Source: Clarkia xantiana subsp. parviflora (Eukaryota; Streptophyta; Magnoliopsida; Myrtales; Onagraceae). From it: a stretch of DNA of 64,000 bases. Numbering within the stretch: position 1 is the first letter of the stretch; the number at the start of each line of letters is the position of its first letter. The position numbers and the translations under genes are program-made. Shown here one piece after another: positions 9,900 to 20,795 of this stretch. The DNA is taken from NCBI GenBank assembly GCA_036873135.1, contig JAPTYO010000008.1, forward strand, positions 23,723,001 to 23,787,000, given 5' to 3'. The notes under the pieces were generated by a model. The model saw nothing but the letters and a program-made list of their open reading frames with translations. It was not told where the DNA came from and did no database searches.

Positions 9900-12238
9900 T
9901 CAAAGGAGTCCATCATCCCTGACAGGGCTGGGCGGAACAGGCAAAAGTTGCACATTAGTGCCGCCACCATCTTCTCCAAACAAAAATGCAAACTCAGATG
10001 TTGCAGTATCTAAGCGACGAAGCTCGGCAACTTTCCCAACAGCAGACTCCGCATATGGCCCTAACTTGTCAAAAGGAAAGCCAGGAGCAAGAATGCTCAC
10101 TCTACGAATAAAGTCCTCAGCAAACTCGCTGAGCATAGGAGTGGCCTTCGCTGTAGCAGCAGCAGTAACTGCACTATCAAATCCAGGAGTAGAAGGGAAC
10201 TTGCTAAGTCCCTCTTCAATACCAGCCTTCATTTCTACCTCGCGCACTTTTCGACAGGCAACCTTGTGCTTGCCTGCGTTATCAGAAGTTGCCTTCTCAA
10301 TGGCGGCGTTCTCAGACTCAAGCTGAACAAGGCTGGCATGATCAGAATCATAACGAGCATCAAAATCCGTCTTCTTCAACGAAAGACGGCGCACTTCATC
10401 CTTAGCTTCCTCAAGCTCCTTGGACAAAGTAGCAGCCTTGTCAGCAATGGCACGCCTCTCCTGGACAAGCTCCAACATAAAGGAGGCCATGTGCACCATA
10501 TCAGAAACAACCTGAAAACAAGGAGACAATAAGCATACGTGTTCAGGAAAAACGAACATAGCAAAGTGAAAAAAGATACTCACTGGAGTGAATCCAGACA
10601 ACGATCTCTCAACAAAATTTCGTGCCTCCTCGTCACTCGAGGGTCGAACAACTCGATCACCAGGAGGAATGGATCGATGAAGAACACGCACGCCAACTTC
10701 AGGCATGCTCAGCTGGGAGTTCTTGGGAAAAGTAAGATCTCCTGCCACGTATGGCATCCACTTACCATCTGAAATATCACCATCCAAAGGACGAAGCAAA
10801 TCCGCACGTCCAAGTGGCGGGATCACTACATGCAAACCAAACAGCGTTATGCAGAAGCCAAAAACAAAGCGTACAAAGGCACAGAATCAAGTGTCCAGCT
10901 TATACCAGAAAGAAGAGAACGTTCCACCTCGGACCGCTCCTTCGAGCGGGGGGCAGAGAACGCATCCTCGCAACCGTCAACTTCCATCCCTTTATGACAG
11001 GAAGGAGTAGGAACGGTCACAGTAGTCTTCGGACGCTTCGAACTGCTCGAAGAACGCGCCCCAGTGGTGGACCGTTTGGAAGAGTCAGTAACAAGCGTCG
11101 TACGACCTGCAAGTAACATGCAAAGTTACAATCCAACCTAGAAAACACATAAGGAAGATTGTCCTTTTAAAACCATCTACCTTTTCCGCGTCCAGAAGCC
11201 GCCGATGCTCCAGAAGCAAGTGGGGGAACGATCCTCCCGCTAGAAGCAATCTTGCGAGCAGCCGCCGTCTGCAAAGACGAGCTTTTTCCGTCAAACCAAC
11301 CTACAGTGCAACACGGTAAAAAGTTATAAAAATGATCAACATACCGAAGCTGCAGAAGGGAGCACATGGATCCCAGCATCAATCAATTCCTAATCGGATG
11401 CACGCAATGAGCAAGTAAAGCCGCGCGATTGTTGACAGTGATATATCTGTTTTATCACTTCCTTATCCGACAAGGAGAGTTCCCGAAAAGCAGGCGCGGG
11501 ATCAAACTTCCGAACATACTCGACATCCCAAGTCGTCCCCGCATCATGAACAAAAAAGTAATGATGCCTCCAATGGTCGGCAGACCGATCCGCGGTAGCA
11601 ACTAATCGGTAACTAGGATCCCACTTGGCTTCCCCAAGACCAAGTTCCTCAAAACCATCGCTCTGCAAGTTCGGCCAACGAACTTTCACACCGCACAATC
11701 CCGCTGAGTCTGAACTCTTAAGCTGGTAGAAGCAGCGAAAGAGGGTGCGGGAATAACGCCAGGACTGCTTGTGAAGCAACACTCTGATACAAGTCCATAC
11801 TCGAATCCCGTTGGGTGCAAGATCTAAAGGGGAAATCCCATAACCTCTACAGAGCTCAACTAAGTCAGAACAGTAGGGAAACCGCAAACCCTCTCTAACG
11901 TGTGATGTGTACACAACGGATAAATCTGCAGGTGGAGGAGTAGTATCTCCTAAACTGCTATCAGGGAGTACCTCAAAGGGGTAAAAAGCCTCGGTACAGG
12001 CGTCGAGTCCGGAAGCACTCGCATACAAGGTGAATAGGGATCTATCCAAGCGGTTAGTATAATACCTAACCAACGCCTCAGTCTCTCCAGCAGGAGACGC
12101 CCCAACGAAAGGACCAGCAGCTACACCCTCATCGATGTCTAAAAAACTATCCGCCGGCAAAGCCGGGTCTACCTCCAAGTCATCCTCTATATCGGAATTA
12201 AAGGGAGTCTGCGATAGAGGAGTGGTGGACTTACTCAT
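9900..12238 (-). CDS. Element B opposite-strand spliced gene (Transposase_28-like N-terminus, coiled-coil C-terminus)
   Basis: The gene reads against the element. Exon 1 starts at ATG 12238 (MSKSTTPLSQ) and runs to about 11390. It holds a domain like PF04195 (Transposase_28, 'putative gypsy type transposon'): REGLRFPYCSDLVELCRGYG, SPLDLAPNGIRVWT and YFFVHDAGTTW. An in-frame TAG stands at 11392-11390, before a possible donor GTATGT near 11345. Exon 2 follows an acceptor ending GCACTGTAG and encodes VGWFDGKSSS and a Ser/Ala/Arg-rich stretch. A third segment (11119-10847) is basic and Ser-rich with SSSSKRPKTT. The last segments (10835-9900) encode RSIPPGDRVVRPSSDEE and then a long heptad-rich coiled coil (KEVREVEMKAG-like charge pattern). 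Splice phases were not all resolved. Known Tat elements carry opposite-strand ORFs at this place; the protein's job is unknown. Confidence 0.6.
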
Positions 12239-12312
12239 TGTATCAGCGCGATCAAAGGGAAGGAAGCTCCGCAAGAAGTTACTACGATCCCACAATCTGC
12301 AAGAAGCAAGCC

Positions 12313-12645
12313 AAAGTCAATGCGCTTATCAAAGTCAACGCGCGTATCAAAGTCAACGCGCGTATCAAAGTCAATGCACGTATCAAAGTCAACGCGCGTA
12401 TCAAAGTCAACGCGCGTATCAAAGTCAATGCGCGTATCAAATTCAACGCGCGTATCAAAGTCAACGCGCGTATCAAAGTCAACGCGCATATCAAATTCAA
12501 CGCGCGTATCAAAGTCAACGCGCGTATCAGAAGTCAACGCGTGTATCAAAAGCCGACGCGCATAGCAAAAGTCAAAGCACGTATCAAAAGTCAACGCACG
12601 TATCAAAAGTCAACGCACGTAGCCAAGGTCCACGCGTGTAGTAAA
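12313..12645. repeat. Tandem repeat of 18 then 19 bp
   Basis: About eighteen copies of GTCAACGCGCGTATCAAA follow one another. The first twelve are 18 bp; from about 12529 an extra A makes the unit 19 bp. The array lies between the start of the opposite-strand gene and the 3' end of the element. It is open in several frames on both strands only because 18 is divisible by 3. Confidence 0.95.
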
Positions 12646-14009
12646 GTTGGTACGTACAATAAAAGGGACTAACGTCTTAAGGAGCTATCATGCAAACGAT
12701 GGAATTAACGCGACAAACCGCAAGGATCGAACGCGGAAACACTTAAAGGAAATATTTCTCTAAGGTGTCAAGACGACAAGTGACTATGCCTAAAGTTATT
12801 TGGCAATCCCCGTCAACCAAAAAACCCGCCAAGAGGATTAATTATGCATATCGACCAAAGAGCTTCTACACAAAGACACGGGGAATTCTACCTCAACTAT
12901 CCATGGAAGTGAAAAATCTCCTAAGTTATGGACAAACGACGATAATAATGGCAACCAATCAGCAATTACTCGATATACAAGCACCAACAAGCAGCCCCAC
13001 ATGTCAACGACAAAAAATAGCTCAAACGAACAACAATACGGTGACATTCGAAATCAAGTCGAAGCTGTCCTGTAAATTCGAATTTCCAAATTACCTCAAA
13101 ACGTGACGAAAAGTATCACAATGGATCCCCTCGTCGAGACGATTCCGGAAAGGTAAGGACCGTGACGAGCAGAGGCCGGGAAGGTGGCGCGTGGGCTACA
13201 CGCGCCGGCAAGGGCGGAACTCACGCGGCGGCGCGTGAGGGCGCGTCCGGCGTCTCCTGGTGGTTCCGAAGGTGGCGCTGGAATCCTCGTGACAAACTGA
13301 GTCGAATGGTGGTGTCAACTTCTGAAAACAAGTCAAGGATCAAACTCGAAACTGTCGGGATGTGTCTAAGCTCTACGACGGCAAAGAAATTATGAACACA
13401 AAAGCAATTTCGGGAAATGATGAATGAATTACCTGCAAAGAAGATGGAATGATGAATTCCCAAGGTGCTGGAAGGATAATTGGGGATGTGTGTATTTACA
13501 TATCCCAAGAGATGCTTTGCTGATAAGGATTAAAGGATTAACTTATCTACACTCACGCCTAAACACCTACGGTATACTCCACCCTCTCTTCTAAAAATAT
13601 CTACTCCTATGCGTATCTTGATATTGCACGTATCAAACCCATCACTCTACGCGTATGTTGCTATCGCATGATTCATATTTTGATAATCGCTAAGTCATTT
13701 TAGAAGCATACGGTTTCTACTTCTTGCATTACGTAATTACGATCTTGCCATGACCATTACTTATGCATGCATGTTGATAGAGGCATGTTCGCCTAGTGTA
13801 TTACCAATTGCTTATGTCTCCAACGATAACCGTACTTGTACGTTACGTATGTACATTCCCTAGTGCACTAACCGTGATGACAGGAAACAAAGTCATTCGA
13901 TCGGAAAATCAAAGGACGGACGAAATCAAGATGTCTACGTCCGACCAACGATCAAAACCAAAAGGTTAGCGTCAAACTCAGATTGGACACGTATCCTAAC
14001 TTAAAAATA
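12646..14009. other. Non-coding 3' region of element B
   Basis: No supported coding region. A GC-rich patch with GGCGCGTGGGCTACACGCGCC occurs near 13190. The remainder is moderately AT-rich. It should act as the promoter region of the opposite-strand gene, but no clear TATA box was found. Confidence 0.4.
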
Positions 14010-14052
14010 GAGTCAAGAAAGGTTCTAAACCGTTACTTGACTCGGGGGCAAG
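14010..14052 (+). promoter_or_regulatory. Polypurine tract with adjoining inverted repeat (element B)
   Basis: GAGTCAAG (14010-14017) can pair with CTTGACTC (14036-14043). The polypurine tract CGGGGGCAAG follows and runs to the base before the 3' LTR. The tract primes plus-strand DNA synthesis. Elements A and G have the same pairing at the same place. Confidence 0.7.
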
Positions 14053-14812
14053 TGATGGATATATGTCCAATTCGGGTTCGTATTTACATTCCGGGCCTCG
14101 TAAACACGTCAAAATTACATCTCGGTTTAAAAACGTCTCCCAAGGAATCAAAACGGTCCGGAAACGCATTTACGCGCGTCCGGACCGGACCTCCGGGTTG
14201 CGCAAAGCAATCCGGACCTCGCCGAAATTGCCCAAATACAACGAGGTCTGGATTGCGTTACAGGCATCACGCGACTACCGTATCCGCGATTACCGTTACA
14301 TGTAGAGAAGTCAAGTTCGTACATTACCAATATGGATGACGGTTACCGCATGATCTTGAACCGTCATCAAACCGCTTTAAAACCGGGTCCGGTCCCAAGA
14401 AATCCTATAAATAGGAGGTCTTGGCAATCCATTTTCACACATCCTCTCATTTGCCCAACTTTGGTATTTTGAGCTCTGACTTCTCTCTAAAAATATTCTC
14501 TCTCTAGAATTTACCTTTTTGCCATTATAGTGACTTAAGCTTCGGAGAGGGCTCCGCTAGCACCACCACCCCCCCCCCCTCTCCGTGCTAGCATTGGTCC
14601 TTCGTGCAGGAATCGTCGCCCAGACGCCCACATTTGCGCACAGGCCACCGCCTCCTGAGACACAGCCGTGCCGAGACACAGACCTTTACGGGAGCAAAAC
14701 CGAACACTCGCCAGTGGCCCAACCTCTTCCCGACGAAGGGTTACAGCCCAAAAGCCCGCACAACCACGCGAACAGACGCGTCCTCACGACCTTGTTCATC
14801 CCGGACGCAACA
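14053..14812 (+). repeat. 3' LTR of element B
   Basis: Near-identical to the 5' LTR but 51 bp shorter overall. About 55 bp between two copies of TCCGGGTTGC (4202-4211 and 4258-4267 in the 5' LTR) are missing. The stem-loop is kept (14556-14563 with 14585-14592). The LTR is followed by ACATC at 14813-14817. Confidence 0.95.
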
Positions 14813-14817
14813 ACATC

Positions 14818-15395
14818 CATGTACATGATTGATATATATTCCTGCATACATTTATGTCCACGATCGCAGCCTGTCCACACCCACTACCATACTCGTGTTT
14901 CTACTTGCATGTTTGCTAGTACACACCTTCATGTTCATGATATATCCATGTTCATTCAAATTAGCATTTCTCATATGCATATATCCTACATTCTCATACT
15001 TATTAATTTTTGGGCCCGATTTAGATATTTTTTCACAGACAGGATCCACCCCTGCATGCTCTCGTATTGATTATGATGACACGAAATTAAATCGCATTAG
15101 TCCATATTCACGATTGCATTGCATCCCCATGCATGTATGTATTTTTAGATACATACATGAGAAGATCGGATTTTTATATCCTCATTTTTCGGACACGGGC
15201 CTAGGCGCGTGTACGTTTTCTCTAACATTTGTATTTCCTCTATTTTGAGAAACTGAGGACAGGGCCCGGAAAAGGCGCCTACGAACAAGCGAAGGATTCA
15301 TCAAGAGGTAAAATCACGGTTTCAAATTGCGCGTGTCATCCCATCGTAAAATAGAGTCAATCAAGGGTTGAGCCATTGGTTGACTCGGGGACAAG
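14818..15395 (+). mobile_element. Element A internal 3' end (right half) with polypurine tract
   Basis: Continues element A after the nested insertion. ATG/CAT-rich sequence gives way to GAGTCAA (15354-15360) paired to TTGACTC (15380-15386), then CGGGGACAAG abutting the 3' LTR. The layout equals that before element B's 3' LTR. No protein is encoded. Confidence 0.7.
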
Positions 15396-15553
15396 TGATG
15401 GATATACGCCCAATTTGAACCCGTCTTCGTTCGGATTGTCTTATTTTGATCACCCCACTTACGATTATAATTCAAAACTTTGACCCGAGCACTTCACTCG
15501 CAACGCAAACGGCCCGGACGAGCCAAAATATTTGTCCGGATCGGTCTGTTGGT

Positions 15554-15652
15554 CTCACCTAGGTGAGATCGGGCTAGCCGGCCCGATCTCTCCTAGGAGG
15601 TATCGGGTGGCCTCACCCGATCTCTCCTAGGAGGGATCGGGTCAGCTGACCC
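15554..15652. repeat. Cluster of perfect palindromes in the element A LTR
   Basis: CTCACCTAGGTGAG (15554-15567), GAGATCGGGC/GCCCGATCTC (15565-15590), CTCCTAGGAG (15590-15599 and 15624-15633), ATCGGGT/ACCCGAT (15602-15621) and GGGTCAGCTGACCC (15639-15652) occur within 100 bp. They lie upstream of the TATA box, the usual place of LTR enhancers. Confidence 0.85.
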
Positions 15653-15998
15653 AGCCTCTCCAAGGGAGGTCGGGCAAGCTGACCCGATCCTAGGCCTTAG
15701 GGGTCGAATTTTCCATCCGACCCCGAGGGCCCCGACATCCATTTTACTAGACTCGTAGTTAGACTTTTTCACCCACCTCTCCATGCTTTTAAAGGGTTAA
15801 TCCTGCTGTTATGTGTCAATAAAGTACGTTTAGGGATTAACGGTGTCATTAAGCTACCTTAATCCCCTCGTAGCCTATATATACTTCTCAAGTTCTATTC
15901 ATTTGGATAAGGTTGCATCTTCACACATTTTTAGCTCTGCCTTCTCTCTACTTTGTCTCTCTCGAATCTCGGGCTAACTTAGGCATCGGTGAGGGCTC

Positions 15999-16029
15999 AT
16001 CGAGCACCACCCCCCTCTCTGTGCTCGAT
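15999..16029 (+). promoter_or_regulatory. Conserved LTR stem-loop (element A)
   Basis: A perfect 9-bp stem, ATCGAGCAC with GTGCTCGAT, encloses a C-rich 13-nt loop. It is flanked by GGCATCGGTGAGGG and CCTTGTGCAGG. Confidence 0.65.
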
Positions 16030-16092
16030 ATTTCCCCTTGTGCAGGTCGGCAAGGAGTGAGACGATGGACCACGTTGAGCCGACGAATTACA

Positions 16093-17788
16093 TTTACGAG
16101 CTAACGGATCATGGAAGAAAGCAATCTACCCGCAAGAAGTGTCATTCAGACCGAAGACCCATCGGCCCGATACACACAACAGAGGTTATTTCCCAAAAGA
16201 AATAAAGACATAACTAAATATGAAACCCTAGAAGTGGTTCAGGTACCTGAAAGTTATTACAATAAAGAGATCTTGATGAGTTATGTCATTAATGAGAATT
16301 TATGGAACCAAAGATACCAAGTTGTCGACAACAATTTTGAATATTATTCACGGGTGAAATCGTAAAACAAGACAAAGATCTTGAGCTCAATATGTCATAG
16401 AATCATTATGATTGGCCAAAGTTTGAAAAGGCGCATGTATGAGCATGAAAAATGCAGAATGTGATAGCCAATGGATATAAATAATTAATGCGTAAATAGA
16501 TTGCCTCGTAAGATAGGCACAACCCGTGGTACAAATAATTTTACGCAGAAACATGACAATTATTATATGAATCATTTGTTGGAGCAATAACCTTCAAATA
16601 CGCAGTACATACAAGGTTTTAATATGCGTCTCGTGATATGAATAATTTTATAGCCTATTTGGTTGGCTAATATGATAGTGAAATCCACGTAAAATAAACC
16701 GGTTGCTTATGGTATATTATCCCCACTATATCAACATTTTGAGCTAAGTTGTAAGCAAATTGATATTTTATAAGATGAATTGATCACGCTATAGCCGAAA
16801 GGGGCATCGCGTGAGGGGGTGAATTTGAAGATATTGAAACTCCTGAAGAGTTTTAAATACAATCAATTTACTGACAATATTAAAATTCAGACGAATTATA
16901 TTGAAAGGATAAATGTTTTGCTCGACCTGAAGATCGAATACTTAAGAGATTGAAAATATTATTGTCCTATAAAAAATGTCTTAAAGCTATTTTGCATAGC
17001 TAAACACATCTATTGAGTACCTTAATGGCTGTAAGAATAATAGATTTGAATAAATACATTTTTCGTACTCGTGAGATTGATGAAGAACATAATGGTCCAG
17101 AAGTACCTTATATAGTGCTACATTAGAGCTAATATATCTTGCTAATTAGAAGGAACATGATGTATTATTGATTATAAGCAAGATTCAGTTCTTCTCCAAT
17201 ATAGGGAAATTTGAACAAACTTAAGAAAATATTTATGTATCTCCGAGGGACGAATTACATGAGTTTATTATCGGATAGAATCAAGTCCTAAATCAGTTGG
17301 CTATGCAAAATGCAAGTTATATTGTGAAATGTACCATTTTTTGTATATTTAAAGATAATGCATGTTATATAGCTCCAATTGAAGAATAATGCTACATCAA
17401 AGGAGACAAGACTAAACATATTTTTCCAAGTTATTCTTCATCCACGATGTTGAGAAGAAGGCAACATAATATCCAACAAGTCTGTGTGGATTTATTCCCG
17501 AAGGTTTACCGGTTGCGAAATTTGAAGATTATTGAATAATACTGAAATGCGTCGACTTAATAAAATTATGTGATGTCGACATCAGGGGGAATCTATAACG
17601 CTGCACTCTTTTTCCCTTAACCAAGGTTTTATCCCATTGGGTTTTCCTGGTACGGTTTTAACGATGCAGCTTACAAAAGGGATCCACAATTGTGTACTCT
17701 TTTTCCTTTACTAGATTTTTATCCCAATGGGTTTTTTCTAGTAAGATTTTAACGAGGCACAATTCCCTTGTGAACATCTAAGGGGGAG
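16093..17788 (+). pseudogene. Element C, decayed Copia pol (integrase-RT linker to RNase H end)
   Basis: The first part (16111-16365) keeps an open stretch reading SYVINENLWNQRYQVVDNNF, like the linker before Copia RT, followed in frame-broken form by DWPKF. Near 17085-17150 traces of the PEVPYLSAIGAL motif of Copia RT/RNase H appear as EVPYIVLH. Near 17440-17590 the end of RNase H is seen as the NTEMRRLNKI and CRHQGES remnants (family consensus GMRRLKDL and HQGE). Many stops and deletions separate these. The 5' half is missing, apparently lost or cut away where element A inserted. Lineage Tork-like is a guess from the C-terminal motif. Confidence 0.7.
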
Positions 17789-18008
17789 TGTTATGAATAT
17801 ATTATGTGGATGTTCAATATTATGTGTATATATCATCTTCATTATTTAGACCTTCCTTATATTGATTTTACTTCCTCTCCAAGTCTACGTAATCCATATA
17901 TAAGAGCCCCTTATGTGTGATAATAAGACATTCTCAAGTTCTCTCATTCTATTATCTCTCTACTTTCGTAACATTTCTATTAATAAAATAAATATAATTT
18001 ATATTTCA
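17789..18008 (+). repeat. 3' LTR of element C (approximate)
   Basis: A polypurine tract AAGGGGGAG ends at 17788 and TGTTATGAATATATTATG begins the LTR. Upstream, the conserved Copia trailer phrase (CTCTTTTTCC...TTTTATCCCA.TGGGTTTT...) occurs twice, at 17607 and 17697. The end at ...ATATTTCA is a best guess, since no 5' LTR is present to compare. Confidence 0.55.
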
Positions 18009-20795
18009 AATTATGGGCACCTTACAAGACATGTGTTGCGATGTCTTTCCACTATGGAAGTTCTACAAGAGTTGGTACCTACCATATATACAATATTTAG
18101 GTCAATTATTATGTGAACAAAATGATATTAAACTAGACTCGACTACATATATTTAATGGCATGTTAGATGAAGGCAGGTAAATTATTTATTTATATATTA
18201 CAATGATTTTGTACTTATGCTCATATATCTAGTCATCGACCTAACACCTTTGATGCAATTCACCAACTATTAATTTAGCTCAGTTTTATCATAAACTTTA
18301 TGATTTAAAAAATAAATAACAGGAGAGAAATATTTAATTATGATGTGTGATAAGAAAATGAGAGTATGCATAATGTATGAGGGCACTTTATTGGGTAATT
18401 TGGGCCCCTTCACAACCAGACGACTATAAATCCCACACTCACTAGCTAATAAAATTGATTGCACCTAATTAATATATTTGGACAAAGATGTTTCATCAGC
18501 AATCTAATCTGTTTCTCGGCGTTGGAATTAATTTAATTGAATTTATAGTTTCTTGGATATTAATAAATACATCATAGAATAGATAGATGGTTCAGAGCAT
18601 ATATATGTGTATTAATAATATGTGCTAGCTAGTGCATAAAATTTAATTTTACTGACCGACAGTAAAAAAAATGCATTATTAGTTAGTATATACGAAGTCT
18701 CACTACTAAAATTGAGTTTGAACAGGTATTAAAATATGAACGTGTTATAACATCATTAGCTAGTACACCGTATATTAGTACAACTTTCATTCGTATAAAT
18801 GGTCTCATGAAGATTCCGTCCGTATTAAATGAAACATAAACAATATGCAATAGCTTTACCAAAAATATTAGCTTACAAATTAAGTGATGATCGTCTGTCT
18901 ATCAATAGATGATTATGCAATTTGAGAAATTCTAGTGACTATTGTTCTTAATCTTATCTTAATTTATTTATAAGTCTTGCATCATTTATTTACATATAAG
19001 CGGCTAATTAAGACATTTCTGAAGTTTTCCGCTAATAGCTCTTATCGGTCATAATAAGATTTGACATTATTCAATAATAATCATATGAATTATGATATAA
19101 GAATATTATTTTATCAAGAAAATACATTTTATAATGGTATAAATGCATATAAGAAACATCTAAAAAGTATAGGCTAAATTGTTCGATTTATAATAGACAT
19201 TGTCGACCAACCACAATACATAGAGGTTGCTTGATTTGCATGACAAGATAGGTTCATTAGTCGAATAAATTAAGGTTAGTCATTATTGGTCCTTTCCTTA
19301 ATATTCACGAGTCATAGTTGTTTTTGGCCAAACACATATTTATACTTCTTGTTGGCCAAACACGTACTTATAGTTGAAGAACAAACTATACAAAGGCATA
19401 AGATTTTTTTGTGAAATTTTTTTTTCTACGGATTTGTGTAAAAACATATATATATATATATATATATATAAATGAATGAATAAAAATTATCTAAATATTA
19501 TAAAATTCACTATATATATATATATATATAAATGTCACTTTACATATATTTTTTTAAAATAATTATATATTAGTAAATTATAATTAAAAATTAGTTTAAA
19601 GTTTTAAAAATTATGTAAAAAGTGCAATTTTTAAATAAATAAGAAAAATTATATAATTCATAATTTTTTTAAAAATATTAAAAAAATCTAAGAGGAATTA
19701 TTTTTAAATTTAAAAAAGAAAAAAAGAAGAAGAGAAGAGTTAGGTCGAATCAATCGGACTCAAATTCTACCTAGGCTTCCCTTTTTTTTCGCTTTTTTGA
19801 AAATTTAACTTCCAATTTGTTTTGTTTTTTTAAATTCAATTTTTTTAGAATTTAAATTTAATATTTTTATTTCTAAAATGAAATTTACATATTGAACTAC
19901 ATTTAGGGTTTCTTTTTGTTTTAAATGATAAATTTGTCTAAAAGTTATTAAGGATTCCTCCGTATTTACTATTATAATTATTAGCAATGGAGGTGTAATA
20001 AAAAGATTCTTATGAAATATGTAATATGGATTTAAAGTGAAATCAAAGAAATGAATCTCTCTTCATTGTTACATTCATAATGCATTATGTCGAACCAAAC
20101 GTGTATTTAATTTACAAAAAGAACTAAGAAGATAATTTGTGATTTAATGTTATACTTTATAATTTTTTTTCATATTGTTTCTTATTATTATAAAGAACCA
20201 TTTAAAATAGTTGCATGATTAGATTTAGGCCGAGGAGCCATGAGTACTCAAACTTCTATAAATGGGACTCACATTACATTTAAATTACGTTGTTTGACAA
20301 ATGAAATAATTATCGTATAAAGTTAATTCCATCGTAATTTGAAATTACGACCAAACTCCATCTATTGTAATGTGATATTGCATCATAAATCAGATGTTAT
20401 GTGAGATCACAGCAGACACAGTGTTTATTATTTTATTATTATCTATTAAATATATAAAGTACTTTATATAATCCTTATTTTGTTAGTATTTTTTTATTAT
20501 TATGATCTTTTTATTTTTATTTTATCTACGTCTTGACTTAATTTTATAATAAAGAATAATGTGCCAGTGTTCGTACAAAATGAATCAATCTTCTCGTGAC
20601 ATTTTTTTAACGAAAATTAACTTATAAAACTATATAAAAAGTTTCAATTAATAGAATTTTATAACCATACGAATTTAGTTTTAATATTTTCAAATTTGGT
20701 TTTTGATAGCTCATTCTCATTAAACAAAAAACATAAAGTTTAGGGATAAGTTAGCTATTCTTAAAATTTATATACGTTTAAATCTTATCATGTAA
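18009..20795. other. AT-rich intergenic DNA
   Basis: No gene is supported. There are (TA)n runs near 19447 and 19511, a duplicated phrase TTGGCCAAACAC at about 19325 and 19353, and long A/T homopolymer-rich stretches around 19560-19700. Confidence 0.5.

Larger units (their letters stand above)
4063..14812 (+). mobile_element. Element B, complete non-autonomous Tat-like Gypsy element nested in A
   Basis: The 10,750-bp element has LTRs of 811 and 760 bp, each beginning TGATGGATATATG and ending CA. It has a primer-binding site TTGGCGCCGTC at 4874, a polypurine tract CGGGGGCAAG before the 3' LTR, and an ACATC target duplication. It encodes Gag, a protease-plus-second-Gag protein, and an opposite-strand spliced gene, plus two tandem arrays. 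RT, RNase H and integrase are absent, so it must rely on a partner element for copying. The LTRs are nearly identical apart from one block deletion, which suggests a fairly recent insertion. Confidence 0.9.
15396..16092 (+). repeat. 3' LTR of element A
   Basis: Starts TGATGGATATACG after the polypurine tract. It holds an array of palindromes (15554-15652), a TATA-like CCTATATATAC near 15882, and the conserved stem-loop ATCGAGCAC (15999-16007) with GTGCTCGAT (16021-16029). The end is placed at AATTACA, by analogy with the ACA ends of B and D; the other LTR is not in the window, so the end could be off by some bases. Confidence 0.75.

Noticed and set aside
12135..12672. Several repetitive open frames on both strands (for example SKSTRVSKSTRV-type)
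   Set aside because: They come from an 18-bp tandem repeat that is open by arithmetic; no start, domain or conservation supports them.
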